A stretch of DNA of 64,000 nucleotides from Tubiluchus corallicola (Eukaryota; Priapulida; Priapulimorpha; Priapulimorphida; Tubiluchidae): positions 546,501 to 610,500 of the forward strand of contig JAQGDQ010000082.1 in the NCBI GenBank assembly GCA_030141605.1. Reading direction: 5' to 3'. This document shows positions 12,711-24,979 of this stretch, in pieces. The notes below the pieces were generated by a model. That model saw only the letters and a program-made list of their open reading frames with translations. It ran no database searches and was not told where the DNA came from. Position numbers and translations under genes: made by a program. The number at the start of each line of letters is the position of its first letter. Position 1 is the stretch's first letter.

Positions 12711-15700
12711 ATGTCAGGTCGTACTGTTTCGTGTGCAATCCCTTCTCGAAGGGTCCACATCAACGATCCTTCACAATTGCCTCACGAATATTCAGCCACC
12801 CCTGGAGGAACTTTATTTTCTACAACACCTGGTGGTAAGAAATTAGTTAATGTATAATAGTCGCCTTCCTTTGCTCTCCTACACTTTACAGTGCCTTTTA
12901 CATGTCTCGAAGATGTTTTACCTTCATACAGTTTAGGCGTGCTAGCACTATGGCAGGGGACATACTGCTTTAAACAAGTTCTTGAGTCTGAACTTGCAAA
13001 ATTATCATCAAATTTGTTCCAATAAGGAACAACTTTGTTAGCAAAGAAATGCTCTCGTATATTTGTCCTGACAGACGGAACACACAGATTGTGCTCAAGA
13101 CCTCAAGTTCTATGAGTGACAGAAAAATGAATTTCGATCGATGTGCCAGTAGTTATTCATTAGTTCATATACTTTTTTCACTAAACCTAATGATGCCCAG
13201 TGTTGTTGCAAAGTAGAAATGTTGGCAATACCTTGACTGTTACAGAGATAGCCTTTAAACAACATCATCACAGTTCCTAATGAACTTGCAGTGTTGATAT
13301 CTGTTTACACTATCTACAATGTGAGCTGGATCCGAGTCTACTGACATAAGTGTAAGGACATGACTACCAGGTGGTCACTTTTTGGTTACTCGATCGTTAC
13401 AACATTTATTTAGTGAGCCAACCAAGTTCTGTACTTGGGTGCCACAGCATTCAGCCAAGATACCTCTTGCAGCAAGTCTTAGTACTTGACTCTCAGCTTG
13501 CTTAATTGTGTTTGCCTGCCATTGACTCTCTAAAGTTGAGTGATCCCGCTGTATAAAAACGTCATGCATCCAACTTGTAACTGGTTCTTTGTGAAGCAAC
13601 GCTTTAACATTGAAAACATGGCACGATGCTTTAACATCATTGAATTTGATTAGCAAAAGGCGATTTCTTCCTTCCTTAAATGCTCCAAGTCTTGTTACAG
13701 GAGCCGATGTTGAGTCTTTATTGAGAATCTCCACTATTCTACCAACTTTAGCTCTTTCATTGTCATGGCGTTCTCTCCTATCAAGTGAACTCAATGGTTT
13801 GGGCACATTTTTAAAAATCAAGTTATACTTATGGCAATCGAGGTCATTGGGCTCTTTGATAACCAAGTTCATTTTTTTGTTAATTTCGTATAAATCCTTT
13901 TGAATTTTAACAATAGTCTGTGATTGAGAAAAATTCGTTTGTAACATTTCCAAATTATCGACATCAGCATGCAACCTATTGACCAATTTTTTTCAGCTTT
14001 TATAGTTAGTTTGGCTTCAATGTTAGCAAGCTAGTCTTTAATTTCTTTTGAAATTCTTCGAGTTTATGTTCAATGGTAATGCCATTAAGTACACCAGCTT
14101 TTGCTTTCTGCTCACAATCACTGCTATAAAAAGCAAGTTCACTTAATCTGGGACTGTCAACCAACAATTTGTATTCAATCTTAGACAGTTTCGCACAGTC
14201 TAAGGAAATCCACTTCTCACATCGCTCACAATTCATAGCCTCATACTCTACTGACCATACGGAACACATCTGATACAGAGAAACTTCTTCAGACCCACTA
14301 GATTTAGTGTCCACTAGGGTACCAGACTGCTTAATTACCTGCTTAATGACTCATACTGGAGGAATACTCTTAGTACTACCGGCATTTAACATGATTGAGG
14401 AGTAAGTATAATAAATTGCAAAGCTCAGTCTCACTATTTTAATCTATGCAAATAATAGTAGTGTCTAATAGTGTAAAACCAATTAATGATGTAAAAAGGG
14501 CTAGGCGAGCACATCCAAACCACATGAAGTGAGTCCTCTCGTTGTTTGATCCAAACATGTCAGAACTTGAGATCATCAAAAAGAACTGGACACCATCAAA
14601 AAACAGCATAATACACATGCATCTAAATCTACATTAATCGCGGACGAGGTTAGAAAAACTCATAGTCGTAATGATCAAAAACATCATTTAGACGAAAACC
14701 TAATTCAAGATAGCAAAAATCTTGTCATTTTAAACAAATTCCACTAGTAACGCTCAAAAAAATAAAAATTTTCTCTGGAACTTTCCACATCTATCTGCCA
14801 TGAGAACAAGAGAGCATCCCATGTTTTAATACAAAAACACATGATAGGTTTAAGATTTTTTTATTATGATTTGATAGATTTAAGATTATTTTATTATCAT
14901 TCTGTATATGTTCGTTTTTTAATTTGTTACATTACTTTTTCTTCATTTTACACTTAAACAGTAGGATAGCTTAATGACACAGCTGACACATTTACCTGTC
15001 TTTTATCTATCTATGTACCTTTAACAGTAGGTATTTTGTTCAACACTGACTGGTGTTTTAAATATTGTTTATTGTTATTAGCAATGTTGTTTTTTACGAC
15101 AGTAAGTAGATTTTAGTACTGCTGCTACTGCCACCACTAATAACACATTTCTCTGAATCTCTTGCGTGTGCACCCACTTACTGTGTCTTCTCTGTTTTCC
15201 TATCCTAACTGACAATAGAGTTTAATTGTCCATTAACTACAAAGATGCCATTTTATAAGCTTGTTCATGTTTTTAACTTATATTAGGTATATGAATTAAG
15301 TCTCAGGTGTAAGAAAATTGAAGGCCTTGCACAAAACACTTTTTGGTACCTAAACATATTTGGTAATTAACTTCTGATTTAATTTTGGACTAATTCTTAA
15401 TATTTCTGCCACAGTTAACATCTTTGCAAATGTGTGACACATTGTGCAATATGCAAAAATCTAGCTGAGAGATCAGTTAAAGGTCGTCTTTAAGAAAATA
15501 CGCAGAAAAAAACTAAAACTGTGGCACGCTATAGTGCTGAGTCCTAGTGTACTAGTTTCTCCTGGTATAACACAGCAAGGTGCACAGACTTGCTTGAGTG
15601 AATAAATCTCCTGGGTGTTTTGTTCTATAATTATCTGGTGCTTGAAGTACACTCAAAGTAATACCTGGACCTCAATTCAACGACTGAGTACCACTCCTTG

Positions 15701-17274
15701 CACATTTGTGAGAATTGTACACATTTTCTTGTAATGTCTAAAGTAAGTTGCACAAACTAGTACAAACTAGATCTCTCTTTCTGTTGCATAGTCCCTATGC
15801 CAGACAACTTTGTCGTATAAAGCCTAAGTTGTTTTTATATGTATTACTGTAGAGCTCAGTTTAGGCACTTATGGATTTTGTTAACTGTAAGAGATGGTGA
15901 AATTACTGCACTCAGTTTTGAGATGCTGTTTGCTGATACAGGGGTTTTCAGAAGAACAAGTGTGGCAGAAATGTGCTAATAAGGATGTATTGGAATCTAC
16001 AAAAACCTGTTACTTATAAGGAAAAGTGGAGTTGTCCCAATATAATACTATTTTAACAATCACTTACTGTAACACTCAATTGTATTTCATCGTAATTTGA
16101 TCAATGCGTTTCTCCAGTATGTCAAGCATATTTTTACTGCACTGTTTCTTCTGTATTTGTGCTTTGCTTTGTCCTTTTCAATGTTTAGAAAACTGAGTGT
16201 GTAGTGCACTTCTTTATAATTGCAGGAACGAGAATAATCTATGAAAGGAACTTTCTGCTTCAAATGAGAAACTCGCCATTGACGAAAACGCCTCCTAAAA
16301 ATCTTCCCGTAATTCCGGGAGTTACTACCCAAGCAACCACCAAGAGAGCGGAAAATAAAACAATACCAGAACATGAAGAGGCTCCCAAGGCTCAAGAAGA
16401 CACACATAAACCGAAAGGTAACTAACATATTGTTAGCAGAGTTCTTATATTTAGACCAGTTTTTAAAACAAAGAAAATTTAGGACAAAAAAGTGTTTTAT
16501 TAATAAGCAAACCAAACTAGGTCTTTTGCAAAAATCAATATTCATTTTATCACTAAACTGTTCAGAAAGAGTAAAATCTGGCTTTAGAACTAAAATGCTT
16601 GTCACTATCAATTTTTCAGTTAACAATGTTGATTTGTTGCTGTCTGTTGATTATTATTATTATCATTATTATTATTATTATTAGCATATTATTTAGTAAT
16701 TTTATTATACTTCTATATACTAATTTTATTAAGTGAGGGTAAGTCATTTAAAAAGAAATGCTTTAAAAATAGCTGCATCTGCTGCAAATTTTGCACAAAT
16801 ATTATTTTGTATCACACATAAGCTGAATTTATAATTGTTGTAAGAAAGAGGAATTTGAATTTGATAAAAGTTCCAAAAGTTAAGAATTTTGTGCAATGAA
16901 ACATGTTCATCTGACAATTAGAAAGAAAAGGCTGCTGATTGATTATCAATGCAAGTCAGTCGCATTTGCCAATTAATTCCTAAAAACAGTAGCAGGAGCA
17001 ATTTGACAAGAAGGCTTTAGAAGCCATACCTTCTTTTTGAAATTGTTCAAGCATGATCAAGCATGACATCAACTTGTGCTGCATCAAAGGGCAATTTTTG
17101 TAGCATAAATAAAAATCTACTGTCTTAATGCAAGCATATGAAATTTGGTGTCATTTGGCTTTGTGAAACTTAATTTCTAAATTTGTTGCTAGATGACACT
17201 GCTAAACATTACTTGGTTTTGTTTTATACTTTGCAGTAGATGACGATGACCAGCAGTTTCAAATGGATATCTAA
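12711..17274 (+). CDS. EIF4EBP: eIF4E-binding protein (4E-BP)
   Basis: This is a translation repressor that binds the cap-binding factor eIF4E and is released when TOR phosphorylates it. Three exons, 12711-12834, 16226-16417 and 17237-17274, join in phase to a 117-aa protein (human 4E-BP1 has 118). The priming sites are conserved as [14 protein letters not shown] (T30 and T39, equal to human T37 and T46). The eIF4E motif YxxxxL-phi is YERNFLL at 47-53. [10 protein letters not shown] supplies S58 and T63 (human S65 and T70). The protein ends in the raptor-binding TOS motif FQMDI (113-117). The N-terminal RAIP motif is CAIP here, so its arginine is lost. Intron 1 (3.4 kb) contains an antisense LINE remnant. 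Whether it corresponds to 4E-BP1 or 4E-BP2 cannot be said and probably does not apply in an invertebrate. Confidence 0.95.
12890..14340 (-). mobile_element. Internally deleted LINE in 4E-BP intron 1
   Basis: Read on the minus strand, 14314-14006 encodes a degenerate PHD-like cysteine cluster ([16 protein letters not shown]) followed by a coiled coil. After a frame break, 13986-13375 continues as an ORF1-like protein with a coiled coil and an RRM-like core (NLIFKNVP). From about 13340 down to 12900 a frame resembles the C-terminus of ORF2 ([20 protein letters not shown]), like the 'N.R..FF.NRVV..WN.LP' ending of CR1-type LINEs. The endonuclease and reverse transcriptase are missing, so the copy is internally deleted and inactive. 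It lies antisense to 4E-BP. Confidence 0.7.
16651..16683. repeat. (TTA)n microsatellite
   Basis: About eleven TTA/TCA trinucleotides lie in 4E-BP intron 2. It may be the tail of a decayed LINE, as at 2225-2242, but no coding remnant precedes it. Confidence 0.7.
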
Positions 17275-19728
17275 GCAGATTTGTGGTCCCACTTGAAATT
17301 CAGCTCTCTCTCTCTCTCAGACACCTAGTGGCATCTAGTGGGAAAAACCTTGAGTCATTGAGAAGTATCTTGTTCATATCTGGGACTTTGTAAATATACT
17401 AAATAAGATCATGTATATTATTTGAGAAATTAGACTGGTGGCTGTACGATACTATTTCATGATATTCTGTGTTGGTGAAACATATAGATATAGAAAACCA
17501 GTGCTTTAAGAATTACGTGTTTATTAAATCTTATTATAACTTTTTTCTAATGAGTTATAACATTTTGCGTATGTGTTTTAACTGTTAAAAACATTGTAAG
17601 TAGCCTTACATTTCATACAATTATTAAGCTATAACTATGTTATAAGTATGTCTAGAAAAAAATAAAAATATTATGTGTAGGACAGTGTGCTATACCATGT
17701 GCATTTTGCCCAGCATAGTAAAGTCAGTTTATGTTTTATATTTCTATTAATCAATTTCAAGCATTTAAGTATAATATATGTTTTTAATGGATACATTATC
17801 CATGCTAAGACTTGCATTACATTATCGGCCTATATGATTGCTGAGTTTGTTGGAAGATTTTGTAATGACATTGTCTTCTTTGTGATATTCATTGCAGTTT
17901 GGTTTTAGACTAGTATTATGTTGTCTTTGTTGGGCAAGCTCATGCCATTAAATAATTTAAATTTTTAATTCAGGCGATAGAGAATTTTCCAGAAATTGTA
18001 CTGTGCAAGCATTCACAATACATCACACATGAACAAATTAAAGAATTGTTATGATTTTGTTCTAGAATTTAAACTGCCAAATTTTAGCCAAGTGACTGAA
18101 TGATTCTATTCTAGTGCACACAAATTCAAGGTGACTCACAGAATGTGTTGTGTCAGCTTTAAAAGCACCTAGAGTGAAAAACTTGTACTTTAACTTTATA
18201 CCGTACCAAGTTTGTACCATGCAAGACTTTTCTAATCAGAAACATGAAGTCACATTCGAGTCGGTCAACAGGTAGACTCATGTTAGATAAGTTTTAAGAT
18301 TTGCACATTTTACTTTTCCCTGGCATATATCAACACTTGCTTGACATGCGAAGTGGGTTAAATAGAACAAGAGTTTGTCTAATTTCTAAGGTTTGCAAAA
18401 TTTGCCTAGAAAATTGTGATGATTTCTACTGCATAGAAAATCAAATGCCACATTTGAATACTGAGATGGGGCAGTAATCTCCAGAACAGAGCATAGTTTG
18501 GTATAGAAAGCAACCTGTAATTGTTGGGTCTGATTTTGGGTTAACTCTAATTATCTTTGCTTTCATGGAGGCTACTCTAGGACCACTCTTCACTGGTTTG
18601 TAGTATTCATTTTTCTGCTGTCCCTCAGTGGCTTACCCTGAACATTTATAAAGGTAGAACAGTTGTTTTTGAATTCAGTTTTTCCCTCGGTTTTCGTATC
18701 TGTGGAATTCTCTGCCAGAAAATTACTTTCCTGAAAATTACGACCTCATTCAATTCAAGAAGAATTGAATTAAACCTTCTATCACTAGCAAATTAATTAT
18801 ATGAAATCTATTTCTCTGGGCATGCACCACATCTTCAACTTTTTACACCAGCCCCTTACTTGCAGTTGCCTTTTTGGGCAATTTGTATAAAAAAATATAT
18901 ATGATAATTATCAGGTGTATAGTATCTACTGTATATAAAATGCTGCTAATACTCTTATTAAATTGTAAATTGCAAAATTTTTGCAAATTTTATTTTAATA
19001 GAAAGTGGTTTCGTTATCTGCCAAACAAACTTTCACTGTTAAGTAAAATTAAAGCAATTCTGCACATAGTACGCCCATTCACAGTTAATTCAAAAACACG
19101 GTGCTGTAAAGGCTTTGTACAGGCGTGCACCTTGGATGTCAAAGACCTAAACGCCTAAATGCTTCGTTGAGCTGATAGCATATAGGAACTAACAATACAG
19201 CTAATGTGGATAGTACATGTATATTGGACGATTTCTATGTGGTCTTGAATGTAGGCGTGCGTCGTACTATCATTTAATTGTGTTCCACGTCATCTGATGA
19301 TTGTTCATTTTAGTGTGCCAATGAATAATGCTACATACAGTTTAAAATATTAATACTATTTAGCAGGTGATCACATAATTTATTTAACGTATCATAGAAT
19401 TCACTCATACAATAGGCATAAATACCATCTATTCTATTTGCCAGACATCGTTGCGTGATTACTGCTTACATTGAATTTGGGTTCCAGGGCCCAGATTAAT
19501 TTACGCGTGGTAAATTTACGGGATGGTGTCGTACGACCGCTAAGACTGAACAGAATCGTATTCATGTAGCTGTCTTTGGGTGCACTTAAGTCCATCTCGC
19601 CAGTTGTCATAACTTCGCTGTTTGTTGGAATTCATAAAAGTGTCTTGAATATTCTCATTTGGGGAAAATGGATCTTATTTGCAGACAGCTGAATTAAAAT
19701 CTGAATATTCTTATATTGTTTGTCATAG
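17275..19728. other. 4E-BP 3' UTR, then no supported gene
   Basis: The 4E-BP stop is followed by a CT-rich run near 17305 and a 3' UTR-like stretch with an AATAAA signal at 17661, about 390 bases downstream, which I take as the likely poly(A) signal. Beyond it I find no exon with recognisable similarity before the small candidate at 19729. Confidence 0.5.
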
Positions 19729-19981
19729 ATGTCACCGTCAATACGCTGGCTTGATTTTAAGCTGATTGCGCATCATTGTAGTAGTAGGCATATTCTGACA
19801 CTGGACGGGTAAGTATAACTTTACCTCACACCTTTGTTATTTGTTCGTTTTAGTACTATGTAATTTGTAGACCTAATAAGAAAAATGTGTTATTTAATTT
19901 AGGGATGAAGAAGAATTGCGAGTCAATAATAAGTTTTGGCTTACTGATAGTGGCACAAATATGTGGGCAGAGCTTTGGTAA
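19729..19981 (+). CDS. Tiny two-exon candidate, unidentified
   Basis: Exon 19729-19808 starts MSPSIRWLDFKLIAHH and ends at a strong donor (gggtaagt). Exon 19903-19981 follows an acceptor (aatttag) in the matching phase and reads DEEELRVNN then KFWLTDSGTNMWAELW before TAA, with AATAAA directly behind. Joined, this gives 52 aa. Phase agreement, a consensus donor and amphipathic non-random residues suggest a real coding unit. It could equally be the last two exons of a larger gene, because a tcatag acceptor stands just before the ATG. A competing frame, opening at an acceptor near 19684 and containing CHRCHRQY, runs through the same first exon. I do not recognise the family. Confidence 0.4.
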
Positions 19982-20850
19982 AAATAAAATTTATGAACTA
20001 TAGCTGTGCCAAATGACAACTCTTTGTGTGAAAGCACAGGTTGCTATGATTTTTTCTTGATAAAATCCAGAAATCTATAATAAACTTCTACCAGCTTTGT
20101 TGATCGAGCTAGCGTTACGTTCAAATTTGAATTGTTTACAAAACACCATATGCACTGTTAAACGTTGGTTACATTGACTGAAAAGTTGAAGGTAATATTC
20201 AACATCATTCTTTTCCCACGACGTGCAAGAGTAGAAGGAGAAAAACCATAACAACACACTCAATACTATTTGTGTTTTTTACACAGTTCGGAACCCTGCA
20301 ACCGAAATTCAGCATTCAGCTGCAAGGCAAGTCCTACTCAATATTGGATGCTGATAACTTAACTCATTATCAGTGCGAAGCCTCTAAAATGAGGCAAAGG
20401 ACCAGCAGAAGTAAATTAGTTACCTTCGGACGTGTGTACAACTTCCCTCTTCGAGTAAAATAATTAACGTGGCCAATGACTTAAAACTAGAATGCATAAA
20501 CTATGTTTGTTTAATGACCCAAATCGATGGTATAGGGTTAAGACTAATCAAAACAAAGATACAGTTACTCGTGGCTTTACACAAAGTCAATATAATTATA
20601 AACCAGCCAGTTACGCAAATGCATTTAAAAGATTACCATTATTACCAACTCTTGTAAATTATTCAAATGACTCTGATAAACCTTCAGCTGATACTAAGCC
20701 CATTCAAAAAGAGGCATTAAAATCAGAAATTGAAAATCTGTTTACCGGATTAGTAAAAGAATTCATTTCTAAGTTTGTATAAAATTGAAAAACTATTAAA
20801 CAGTTTATTAAAGACACGAATGAACTAAACTGTAAATAACTGTAATAAGC

Positions 20851-23800
20851 GTGATATATTATACATATATTTTAATCATGAATTTTAAACGAAAAATTTT
20901 AAGTTTTACTGAAAATAAACGAATATTGTGTAAAGAATGTACAAACTCAAGACAGATGTCTCCAGTGCCAATCTCTGGTACACTGAAACGTGTATGCACG
21001 TCTTGCTGCGTAATAATATCACAAAATTGGATCGAAAATAACTCGTGCGTAAATTTTTGCTATTCTGCTTCTATTTTACAGTTTTCATATGTGAGAAAGT
21101 GCACACTTTCAGATACTAGAGATTTATATTACAAGTTTCAGTACTCCCCTACTTTATTAAACTGGATTAAAAATAATTGTAACCATGATTATTTTCTAAC
21201 AGTATTAAAAATGTTGCTTATAATTGGTTGTACTGAAACTAATCCAGGTCCCTTAAACCAAACCCCCACGCAAAACCACATTGACCTAGAGCTGGCAGAT
21301 TTTATGCAAAAACATAAAAAGAATTTGAAATTTCTAGGTATCAATATACAAAGTCTGACAAAAAACATGCATTGCTTAAAGACACAGTTCGTTCATCTGA
21401 AAATTTAGTCGTTGGAATAACCGAAACTTGGCTACACAAGCAAATACCTAGTGCCTCCATACAACTGCCTCATCATACACTCATACGTCGAGACCGTCCC
21501 ACACATAAACGTGGGGGAGGGGTTGCAATATACATCCCAAAACACATGACATTTAACGAAGCCAAAGGAATTAAAACTAACAAAATAGAATCAATTTGGT
21601 GTAATATTGAAAACTACATTGTAGGTGTCATTTATAAGCCACCAAATCAAAAATATAAAGCTTTTCTAAAACATTTTGAAATTGAACTCGAACGTGCTGT
21701 GCTTGAAAATCAACCAGTTTTATTAATGGGGGATTTTAATATCGATATTAGTTCAACAAATACTGCTCAGTGCAAAAAGTATAAAGAAGTCTTGGACCAA
21801 TATAACACACAAATACTAAACGTAAGTAATAAACCCACAAGAATCACTAAAACATCATCTACTACCATAGACCACTTTATCTCAAACGCTAAAGACAATT
21901 TCCAAGTACAAGAAAACTTCTCGTGTGATTATTCTGATCATGATTTTATAATAATAGTAGACAAAAAAGAACCAACCAAAAACAATACAGGCACAGTCTG
22001 GAAATTATTTCAAGATACTTTAACCAAATTGGACTGGAGTAATATTTACACAATGACTGACATTGACATACAAATAAACACATTAATAAATAATATGGAA
22101 TACTGCCTGGATATCTATGCACCGTATAAAAAAGTTAAAATACATCAGCAGCAATCTAATGCAAAATCTGCTTGCCCTTGGACGGATACAGAACTCGCAA
22201 GACTAAGACACAATAAAAATGAATTATATAGAACATATTTACATTTAAAAGGTAAAAGCAATTACGATAATTACAAAAAGGCACGAAATAAATTTAATAA
22301 CTACAACAGGAAACTCAAAAATAAATATTATATTAATAAATGCAATGATGCAACTACACCTAAGCAAAAATGGCGATTAATTAATGACGTACTTAACAGA
22401 TACAGAAACGATCAATTACAAATAAACAGCTTACGAGAAAATGACAGTATGATATCTGATCCAGTTGACATTGCTAACAAATTAAATTCCACATTTATCA
22501 ATCTCGGAAAATTTGACAACTTGCCACGCCAACATAAGGCAAATATACACAATAAATACAAAAACCTATCAGTAACACAATCCACTTTCTCATTTACCAG
22601 CGTCACCGAATACGACATCTTTAGAATATTAAACAGTTTAAATATAAATAAAGGAAGTGGACCCTCAGACATGCCAATAAAAATCTTAAAAGGCTGTGCC
22701 AGCATCATTACTCCTCATCTAACATATATCACAAACCAAGTCTTAATGCGCTCAGAATTTCCAGCAGTGTGTAAACAAGCAAACATAACTCCAATACACA
22801 AGAAAGATGCTAACGATGACGCTAAAAACTACAGACCAATTTCAGTAGTGCATGTACTAGCCAAAGTATTTGAAAGAGTTATCTACAACCAAATAAATCA
22901 TTACATTGAAAATAATAAGTTACTGTCAAATCATCAATTCGGTTTTAGAAAACTACATTCTACAATAGACGCAATAATTGATGCCACTGAAAAGTGGCGT
23001 TACAACTTAAATAAAAACAAATATATAAACAGCAGCATTTTTAGATCTAAGTAAAGCTTTTGACAGCCTCGATCACAATTTACTACTAGACAACTTACGC
23101 CAACTAGGATTCGATTATACTTCTCTCAAACTAATTAATAATTACCTACACAATAGAAAACAAGGAGTCAAGCTGAACAAACACACTTTTTCAACATGGG
23201 ACACACCACAGAGAGGCATCCCGCAAGGTACGATATTAGGTCCTTTACTCTTTTGTTTATATGTTAATAAAATTCATTTAGTTTTACATAATTCAGACTT
23301 AACACAATATGCCGATGATACAACTATCTATACAGCACACGCAGACTTTCTAACATCAAAAAATAATCTAGAAGAAGACATAACAAATATAAATGCAGCA
23401 TTTAACTATTTTGGTTTAAAAATGAATGATGATAAGACAGAATTTATGGTAATATCACCCAAATCACATGACATTACTTCTTCTAATGCAACACTAAAAG
23501 TAGGTGACTGTTCCATAGAACAAGTAAAAAATGTAACATTTTTAGGCATTTGTCGATAATAAACTCACTTGGGATGAACAGTTTCAACAAATACACAACA
23601 AGATGGCATTAAGCACGGCATTCTTACGCCAAACCAGAGGCCATCTGACCAAGAAAACAAAAATTCTCATCTACAAAAGTCTAATATTACCACATTATCT
23701 GTATGGTTGCACTTTACTTCAAAACGTTAGGAATGAAAACTTTAGAAAACTAAATACAATGCAAAACTACGCACTTAGATTAATTCATGGCTATTCTAAT

Positions 23801-24139
23801 AAAACTGCTAAACAACATGCTGCATCTGCAACAAGCTTAAGAACGTCCACAAAAATACCAATATTAGAAGCCTATCGAGATTACAAAACACTGATATTTC
23901 TTTATAAATATATCAACAAACTGAGCATCCCATTTATAAACAATCCCTTAGCATTCATTCCTGATACCACTTTAAACAATAGAACACACAATTTAAAGCA
24001 AATTACAGTAAACAATAAATTTGGAACTAACTCCATATCAAAACAGGCCATACATTTATGGAACTTACTACGCAGTGAAATAAAACTAATAGAATCTCTC
24101 CACCACTTTAAAAAGAAATTTAAAAGAATATCAATATAA
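20851..24139 (+). pseudogene. LINE endonuclease/reverse transcriptase, frameshifted
   Basis: This is the polyprotein of the LINE above, in four overlapping frame segments: 20851-21408, 21372-23054, about 23038-23560 and about 23555-24139. The endonuclease part shows GITETWL, GGGVAIYIP, LMGDFNID and a YSDHDFI ending, all standard for APE-type LINE endonucleases. The reverse transcriptase shows NYRPISVV, QFGFRKLHST, DLSKAFD, GIPQGT and QYADDTT. The C-terminal part ends WNLLRSEIKL...FKKKFK. Each segment stays open apart from single-base frame slips, so decay is recent or mild. The slips could also be assembly errors in an AT-rich, A-run-rich copy. Confidence 0.85.
21211..21252 (+). other. 2A-like motif in LINE leader
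   Basis: The codons read MLLIIGCTETNPGP, immediately upstream of the endonuclease. The core ExNPGP of co-translational 2A 'skipping' peptides is intact, with a hydrophobic run before it. The usual DV/DI before the glutamate is CT here. 2A-like sequences at this position are known in LINEs of sea urchins, molluscs and other invertebrates. Activity of this variant is unknown. Confidence 0.65.
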
Positions 24140-24548
24140 CATGTTTCAACTTCCACATTGTGCATCTGGTACTAATTACACAGACTCAATTTTCATCTAC
24201 CCCCGCCCCTAACTCCATAAAACGATTAAAAATGTAAAATTAAAAAAAATTATGTAATGTAAAACATGTTTCCGTTAATTGTATCATGTTAAATGTATAT
24301 ATAGTGTAAAATATGTCTTGTAAAATTTAATGTTTTTTTTGTAATATTGTTTTGTAAAAATATTTTAATATTGTGTTTGTAAATATGCTCATTTATTGTA
24401 TATAATTAGGCCTTAGTTTTACACTTTAGTTTTTTTTAGTATGCACTGGACGCATTTGTCTTGAACAGTGTTGTTATTTTAACATTACGCTGAGGATTAC
24501 TCAATTTTATTATAATGAGTGAGCCATTTTAATGACAAATAAAGAATT

Positions 24549-24549
<1 letters not shown>

Positions 24550-24585
<36 letters not shown>
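24550..24585. repeat. (TA)n array, LINE tail
   Basis: About seventeen TA units directly follow the LINE 3' UTR and its AATAAA. The array is best read as the expanded microsatellite tail of that element. Confidence 0.85.
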
Positions 24586-24590
<5 letters not shown>

Positions 24591-24979
24591 CGCCCAGAGC
24601 GAGAATGGTTTAATCAAAATCCCACATACTGTTTGCTCCCGACGTGCGGGTTATAGCAGTTTTCTGCCAGGAATTTGAAAATCTATTAATCTTAATCTAA
24701 GTTAGCTTGTTATGTGTATCCAGAATATGCCTCCTCATATTTTATATATTTATTCTACGTCTTCTTGTTATTTTTAGAGAAGGCCATAATTACTGTGTAC
24801 TTCAATTTAAACCACCCACCACAGCTTACAGGAAACAGCAAGCAGCAAGAGCAAGTAAGACTATTGCCGGGAAGTATACATGGAATCGTGGAAACAACTT
24901 GCAAAGCTGCTGCAAAACAAAATATTTCAAGTTTAGTTAATTAATTATTAAAAATTTCTGACTTCAGATGTGCCATACA
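24586..24979. other. 5' region of methyltransferase copy A
   Basis: This lies between the LINE tail and the EGF-methyltransferase start. The last 30 bases or so match the corresponding region of the second copy. A good splice acceptor (tttctgacttcag) ends at 24967, so a 5' non-coding exon may exist upstream. The second copy lacks that AG. Nothing else is recognisable. Confidence 0.4.

Larger units (their letters stand above)
20272..24586 (+). mobile_element. CR1/L2-type LINE, decayed, with 2A-like motif
   Basis: A nearly full-length non-LTR retrotransposon. Possible ORF1 remnants lie at 20272-20463 and 20492-20782. The main protein starts in the frame opening at 20851. It contains a cysteine-rich leader, a 2A-like motif (21211-21252), an AP-type endonuclease (21384 to about 21970), and a reverse transcriptase with FLDLSKAFD, GIPQGTILGPLLF and YADD. 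A C-terminal region ends at 24139. A 3' UTR of about 400 bases and AATAAA lead into a (TA)n tail at 24550-24585. Three frameshifts, near 21385, 23035 and 23555, disable it. The 5' boundary is uncertain. Confidence 0.85.

Noticed and set aside
13610-13903. 97-codon open frame on the plus strand
   Set aside because: Antisense shadow of the LINE ORF1 remnant.
16087-16626. 179-codon open frame on the minus strand
   Set aside because: It is the antisense of 4E-BP exon 2 plus flanking intron. The plus-strand exon has conserved motifs and splice sites, and the minus frame has no recognisable protein features.
22412-22708. 98-codon minus frame
   Set aside because: Antisense of the LINE linker and reverse transcriptase start, with no independent signal.
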